From AV69 sp963742315 (GTDB lineage: Bacteria; Verrucomicrobiota; Verrucomicrobiia; Chthoniobacterales; UBA10450), in assembly GCA_963742315.1 (NCBI GenBank), contig CAVULE010000017.1, positions 98,592 to 162,591 of the forward strand: DNA of 64,000 nucleotides. The letters run 5' to 3'. Below the pieces are notes generated by a model. That model did no database searches, had not been told where the DNA came from, and was given only the letters and a program-made list of their open reading frames with translations. Of this stretch, positions 60,150 through 64,000 are shown in pieces (the first letter of the stretch is position 1; each line of letters starts with the position of its first letter). Position numbers and translations under genes: made by a program.

Positions 60150-60568
60150 CGGCTCGCGAGTAAGCAGGAACATAAGGTCGCGTAGCGCGATACTGCGCAA
60201 TTTGTGTCGCGAGCCATTCGCACCATTCCAAAAATTCATCATGGCTCGTGCGCTTCCGCCGCTCTTCCGACCAGCTTTTCGCACGCGACCAAAAACTAAG
60301 AATAGCGCCACCGGCAAGGTCGTTAACGGCTTGTCTCTGTATCCAAATTTTCGATCACGGCGGCGGTAGCGCCTTCCGGAATTTCGCTGAGCAGTTCTAA
60401 AAAGCGCGCCGAATTTTCACTGAGAGCAGCATTTCAAATCACCGTCACCGCCGCTTGCTCGCGGCGCGGGCGATTGGCAGCGCGCACCTGCAAACCGGTG
60501 AAAACAAGTGCGCCGATCAGGGTGATGGTTGAAGCAAGATTCAGCAGGTTAGCGAAATCGAGATGCAC
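60150..60568 (-). pseudogene. Membrane-anchored protein pseudogene (stops and frameshifts)
   Basis: From GTG 60568: HLDFANLLNLASTITLIGAL, VFTGLQVRAANRPRREQAAV, TVI, then stop; in the same frame LSENSARFLELLSEIPEGAT and AAVIENLDTETSR, then stop; shifted frame LSFWSRAKSWSEERRKRTSH and DEFLEWCEWLATQIAQYRA. This matches my memory of a hypothetical family that runs on as one protein. Several lesions make it a true pseudogene. The right end is uncertain. Confidence 0.65.
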
Positions 60569-60664
60569 GGGGCATTTAAGGCTCGTGAATCGCGATCGGT
60601 GAATCGTGAATCGTAAAGCGGGGAATTATGCCCAATGCCAAATGACGAAGGTGCGAAACGCCCA

Positions 60665-60728
60665 GCGTTTCAGTTATCGGCTGTCGTCCGTAGTCCGTTG
60701 TCCGTGATCTCTGACCTCTGACCTCTGG
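60665..60728 (+). repeat. GCGTTTCAGTTAT/GATCTCTGACC repeat, left copy
   Basis: GCGTTTCAGTTAT, then GTAGTCCG and GTGATCTCTGACCTCTGACC. The same blocks in the same order occur after the permease gene at 63359-63484. Confidence 0.6.
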
Positions 60729-60797
60729 ATCCGCACCAACTTGTTGAATCCAAACGGACCCGGCCTGCATCTCAACGGAAACAAAACCAAGGTTTTC

Positions 60798-63341
60798 ATG
60801 ATCCAAAATTTCAAGTTTGCTCTGCGGCAGCTTCTCAAGGCGCCGGGATTCACGGCAACGGCGGTATTGACGCTGGCGTTGGCAATTGGCGTTAACTCGG
60901 CAATTTTCGCGCTCATCAACGGCGTGGTGCTGCATCCGATCGTGCCGTTGCGGCCACAGGAAGTAGTCAATGTTTATAACTGCCGGCAAAACGCGAATCA
61001 TGATTACCGCGCTTTTTCCTACAACGAATTTCGCGAGCTCCGGCAGAACGGTGGAGATCTCTTTGTCGACATGGCCGGGCTCGAGTTTGCGGTTGCCGGC
61101 ATCGGGCGAAACCACGAGATGCGACGCAGTTTCGTGTTCCTGACTTCGGAGAATTATTTCTCGCTCATGGGAGCGCAGCCGTTCCGCGGCCGATTTTATA
61201 ACGCCGAAGAATGCAGGCCGAATGCAAACATCGCGGTCGTCGTTGCCAGCTACGGTTTTTGGAAACGAATGGGCGGACGAAACGACTTTGTCGGCAGCAC
61301 GCTCCAGATCAACGGCCAGCCTTATACCGTGATCGGCATTTCGCCCAAAGGATTTTGCGGCGCCAGCGCGTTGATCGCGCCTGATATCTGGCTGCCGCTC
61401 GGCGTGCGTTCGCAGCTCGGCTCCACTCTGGATGACTCGGAATCAATCCGCGATCTGAATAGCCCGAAGGTTTATGCGTTGAATCTGGTAGGGCGGATGC
61501 GGCCGGGCGTGACGATCGAGTCGGCGAAATCGCGGCTGCCGGTGATATCGCAAAGGTTTAACTCCATGCAAAGCGATGGCGCGGAGTTTCAGCGCGAAGT
61601 GCAAGTGCATGCTCCGTCACGCTTCGATCTCAGGACGTCACCGCCCGATAGTGAGCCGATCACATTAATCGCCACTTTGCTCATGGCGATGGCGGGAGCA
61701 GTGTTGCTTATCGCTTGTTTGAATCTCGCCAACATGCTGCTCGCGCGTGGCACGACACGAGCGAAAGAAATTGCGCTCCGGCTCGCGCTCGGGGCCTCAC
61801 GCTGGCAAATCATCAAGCAATTGCTCGCGGAAGGTTTGCTGCTCGCGATTTGTGGCGGCGTCGTCGGCCTCGTCCTTAGTGTGTGGTGCAATAATCTCCT
61901 GCTGAACTCCCTCGCGGCTTTGCTTAATAATATAAACTTCTCCTTTATTCTGGATCTCAGACCGAATCTGCCCATCCTCGGGGTCACATTCTTGTTTTGC
62001 CTCCTCGCGACCGTTCTTTTCAGTCTCGGTCCCGCGCTAAAAGCGACCAGGGCTGACCTGGTCAACGATTTGAAACAACAGGTCGGCGAGCCGGCGCGCA
62101 TCGGACGCCTCAGCCGGTTCTTTGCCCCGCGACACATCTCGGTCATGTCGCAGATCGCGCTCTCCCTCATGCTGCTTTTCGCTGCCGGTTTATTTTTCCG
62201 GGGCGCGCTCAAAGCCGCTGGGCTCAACCCCGGTTTTGTGGCTGCCGGCGATCTCGTCACCGAAATGGATTTCAGTTTGCTGAAAAAGGAACCGTCCGAT
62301 GTGCGGCGCGAAGTTTTCAACATCGTGCAACGCGTGCGAGAGCTTCCCGGCGTGAAGGCAGTCGGGGTAGGAACCATGTTGCCCTATGGCAATTTTGGGA
62401 ACTCGCGCCGCATCATGTCCACGCGCTCGACGCTGTCGAATGACCCGAAAGCGCCCGATCCTGGCGCCACTGGGCTATTCACTGCAACCACGCCGGGATA
62501 TTTCGATGCTATCGGGGTGAAGATTTTGCGCGGTCGCGATTTCACTCAGGCCGAATGCGAGGACAAGAACGGCCGCCGTGTGGCCATCCTCGATGCCGAG
62601 ATGGCGAAGAAACTTTTCCCAGGCGAGGAGGCGATCGGTCAGCATGTTCGTTACACCATCCCGCCGACCGATGGATCGCCGAACGATCTCGAAGTGGTTG
62701 GGGTAGTAAACACACATCGGCACGATGTTCAGAACGACACGCCGCTGACGCGATTATTTGTTCCGCTCGCACAGGGTTATAGCGGAAACGTTTTTCTCCA
62801 TGTGCGCCTCAACACGCAAGAGCGGCAGGCAGTCGCGGGGATGATCGCCACCCTGCGTCCCGCGCTGCGAGACATCGATCCTGACCTTCCGGTCATAGGG
62901 ATGGCGCCGTTCACAGACCTCCTGGAGAAGAGCGTCAGCTTATGGATCGTGAAACTTGGGGCGCTGTTGTTTGGCGCCTTCGGCGGAATCGCCCTGCTTC
63001 TCGCGGTTGTCGGCGTTTATGGAGTGAAAGCATATGCGGTAGCGTGCCGCACACGCGAGATCGGTATTCGCATGGCGTTAGGAGCGCGCCGCCAGGACGT
63101 CTTTTCTCTGATCATGCGCCAGGGCGCGCTACAAACCGCGCTCGCCGTTACCGTCGGAATTCTGCTTTCCCTGGCCGCTGGGCGCGTCCTGGCCCAAATC
63201 TTGTATGATGTAAGTCCGAGCGATCCTTTCGCACTGTTTGCTGCCAGTTTGATGCTGGCGGTTGCGGCGTTGCTTGCCTGTTTTTTGCCCGCCCGCCGCG
63301 CCACCTACGTCAATCCAATCACCGCCTTGCGCACAGAATAG
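60798..63341 (+). CDS. ADOP-family ABC permease
   Basis: 847 residues from ATG 60798 (MIQNFKFALRQLLKAPGF); the frame is open 19 codons further upstream. Helix LALAIGVNSAIFALINGVVL, two periplasmic domains, two FtsX blocks (AKEIALRLALGASRWQ; REIGIRMALGARRQ), ending YVNPITALRTE, with Asn where the others have Asp. Seventh such permease, standing alone and bracketed by the GCGTTTCAGTTAT repeats. Confidence 0.92.
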   Translation: MIQNFKFALRQLLKAPGFTATAVLTLALAIGVNSAIFALINGVVLHPIVPLRPQEVVNVYNCRQNANHDYRAFSYNEFRELRQNGGDLFVDMAGLEFAVAGIGRNHEMRRSFVFLTSENYFSLMGAQPFRGRFYNAEECRPNANIAVVVASYGFWKRMGGRNDFVGSTLQINGQPYTVIGISPKGFCGASALIAPDIWLPLGVRSQLGSTLDDSESIRDLNSPKVYALNLVGRMRPGVTIESAKSRLPVISQRFNSMQSDGAEFQREVQVHAPSRFDLRTSPPDSEPITLIATLLMAMAGAVLLIACLNLANMLLARGTTRAKEIALRLALGASRWQIIKQLLAEGLLLAICGGVVGLVLSVWCNNLLLNSLAALLNNINFSFILDLRPNLPILGVTFLFCLLATVLFSLGPALKATRADLVNDLKQQVGEPARIGRLSRFFAPRHISVMSQIALSLMLLFAAGLFFRGALKAAGLNPGFVAAGDLVTEMDFSLLKKEPSDVRREVFNIVQRVRELPGVKAVGVGTMLPYGNFGNSRRIMSTRSTLSNDPKAPDPGATGLFTATTPGYFDAIGVKILRGRDFTQAECEDKNGRRVAILDAEMAKKLFPGEEAIGQHVRYTIPPTDGSPNDLEVVGVVNTHRHDVQNDTPLTRLFVPLAQGYSGNVFLHVRLNTQERQAVAGMIATLRPALRDIDPDLPVIGMAPFTDLLEKSVSLWIVKLGALLFGAFGGIALLLAVVGVYGVKAYAVACRTREIGIRMALGARRQDVFSLIMRQGALQTALAVTVGILLSLAAGRVLAQILYDVSPSDPFALFAASLMLAVAALLACFLPARRATYVNPITALRTE

Positions 63342-63358
63342 CAGATGAAACGCCGGGG

Positions 63359-63484
63359 GCGTTTCAGTTATTAGTTATTAGTTATCAGTTATCTGTAGTC
63401 CGTAGTCAGTGATCTGTGATCGCGATCGCAGTCGTGATCTGTGGTCTCTGGTCCGTCTGATCTCTGATCTCTGACCTCTGACCT
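63359..63484 (+). repeat. GCGTTTCAGTTAT/GATCTCTGACC repeat, right copy
   Basis: Longer copy with extra TTAGTTAT units and GATCTCT units, ending GACCTCTGACC. It encodes the odd C-terminus of the convergent TPR protein. Confidence 0.6.
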
Positions 63485-64000
63485 AGTCTTCGGACTATAC
63501 TTATCGATCAAAGCTTGATAGCGCGGGTCTTGGCGCAACGGGTCCCAGGCTGGATCGAGCTTCAACATCGGAACGGTTAGGTTGCTAGGGACCGCGAACA
63601 AATGATCGAGCAGGCGAAATGCCTCGTCGAATTCGCCGGTCCAGGCGTAAATCTGGGCGAGGTCAGCGGTTGCCTGCGGCCCATCCAAGGCGTCCTGGGA
63701 TTCAGGTAATAACTCAACGGCGCGCTTGCCCTCGGCAATGGCTTCTTGCTTTTGACCCAACGCCGCCAGGATGAGGCCGTGCTGGGCGTGTCGGGCAGAG
63801 TCATCCGGCGCTTCGCGGAGTAATTTTTCCGAGATCAGGCGCGCATGCTCCAACTCTGGCTGTGCTTTGGTCTTATCGCCTTGGAGCAGGTGAATCAGGC
63901 CTTGCAGGAGAGCCTTCGGGGCCGGGGCAGTAGTGGTAGTAAACATCGTTTCACCGCGAAATCGTTCCAGGACTTGAAGAGCCTCCGGAAACTTCCGCTC
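63389..64000 (-). CDS. TPR protein, C-terminal part (5' end outside window)
   Basis: Open to the window edge on the minus strand. Helical repeats: KAQPELEHARLISEKLLREA, ARHAQHGLILAALGQKQEAI, TADLAQIYAWTGEFDEAFRL, then LDPAWDPLRQDPRYQALIDK. This last motif is typical of the end of TPR-bearing serine/threonine kinases or regulators, but the catalytic part is not in view. The final 30 or so residues (Asp/Arg/Thr-rich) come from the repeat at 63359-63484 and are probably not functional. Confidence 0.7.
   Translation of the reverse strand, partial: ERKFPEALQVLERFRGETMFTTTTAPAPKALLQGLIHLLQGDKTKAQPELEHARLISEKLLREAPDDSARHAQHGLILAALGQKQEAIAEGKRAVELLPESQDALDGPQATADLAQIYAWTGEFDEAFRLLDHLFAVPSNLTVPMLKLDPAWDPLRQDPRYQALIDKYSPKTRSEVRDQRSDGPETTDHDCDRDHRSLTTDYR

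Noticed and set aside
60046..60317. Two overlapping small minus-strand frames starting at Met
   Set aside because: They are pieces of the multiply frameshifted membrane-anchored pseudogene, not separate genes.

Overview
The window looks like chromosomal DNA of a soil-type Verrucomicrobiota bacterium, probably near Chthoniobacterales/Spartobacteria. This is inferred from two exported proteins with LPDSG/VPDGG C-terminal sorting signals (the VPDSG-CTERM type), seven ADOP-type ABC permeases, many dispersed palindromic repeats and a fairly GC-rich composition. No rRNA, tRNA or CRISPR array was found. The only RNA gene is a one-piece tmRNA.

Layout. 0-13.6 kb: five large MacB/FtsX-type permeases of the ADOP family on the + strand, with one ABC ATPase and one exported DUF4097-like protein between them. 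13.8-31 kb: mostly housekeeping genes: YajQ, MoaD and hypoxanthine phosphoribosyltransferase, YjbQ, a class C beta-lactamase-fold esterase, a TPR protein, oligoendopeptidase F, a ThuA-like protein, a uracil-DNA glycosylase, a class II DnaJ, RpiB, an MqnP/UbiA prenyltransferase with a metallo-hydrolase-like partner, a GspF/PilC protein, a methyltransferase, an Lhr-type helicase and RarA. 31-39 kb: a DUF1460 exported protein, then a sulfur locus (Rrf2 regulator, YezD, porin, SsuABC-type importer, HPr), a duplicated small-protein operon and a sulfotransferase.

39.3-46.4 kb: a tmRNA gene whose 3' end is imperfectly repeated in direct orientation at 46.4 kb, next to the remains of a tyrosine recombinase. 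The 6.7 kb between them is read as a decayed genomic island. It carries two paralogous undecaprenyl-phosphate sugar transferases and two PEP-CTERM-like exported proteins; one of these has a sigma-54-like promoter, so an envelope or exopolysaccharide role is likely. 46.9-52.3 kb: a DUF347 membrane protein, an outer-membrane protein, a YncE-like beta-propeller, a frameshifted REP-associated tyrosine transposase (RAYT) between two near-identical 180-bp REP elements, and two further genes broken by single-base insertions. 52.6-55.4 kb: a double-domain KaiC-like ATPase followed by a histidine kinase, with relics of a SnoaL-like gene on both sides. 55.5-64 kb: two more ADOP permeases, SnoaL-like and PhzF proteins, a small membrane-anchored protein plus a pseudogene of a similar kind, and the C-terminal part of a TPR protein that runs off the right edge.

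The most unusual signals are: the RAYT/REP unit; a double-hairpin palindromic element read in frame inside rarA; the tmRNA-targeted island with a dead integrase; a tandemly duplicated, nearly leaderless operon of tiny proteins beside the Rrf2 regulator; and a small-membrane-protein family marked by the motif APxGYxDExGFH, found both at that operon and in the island.
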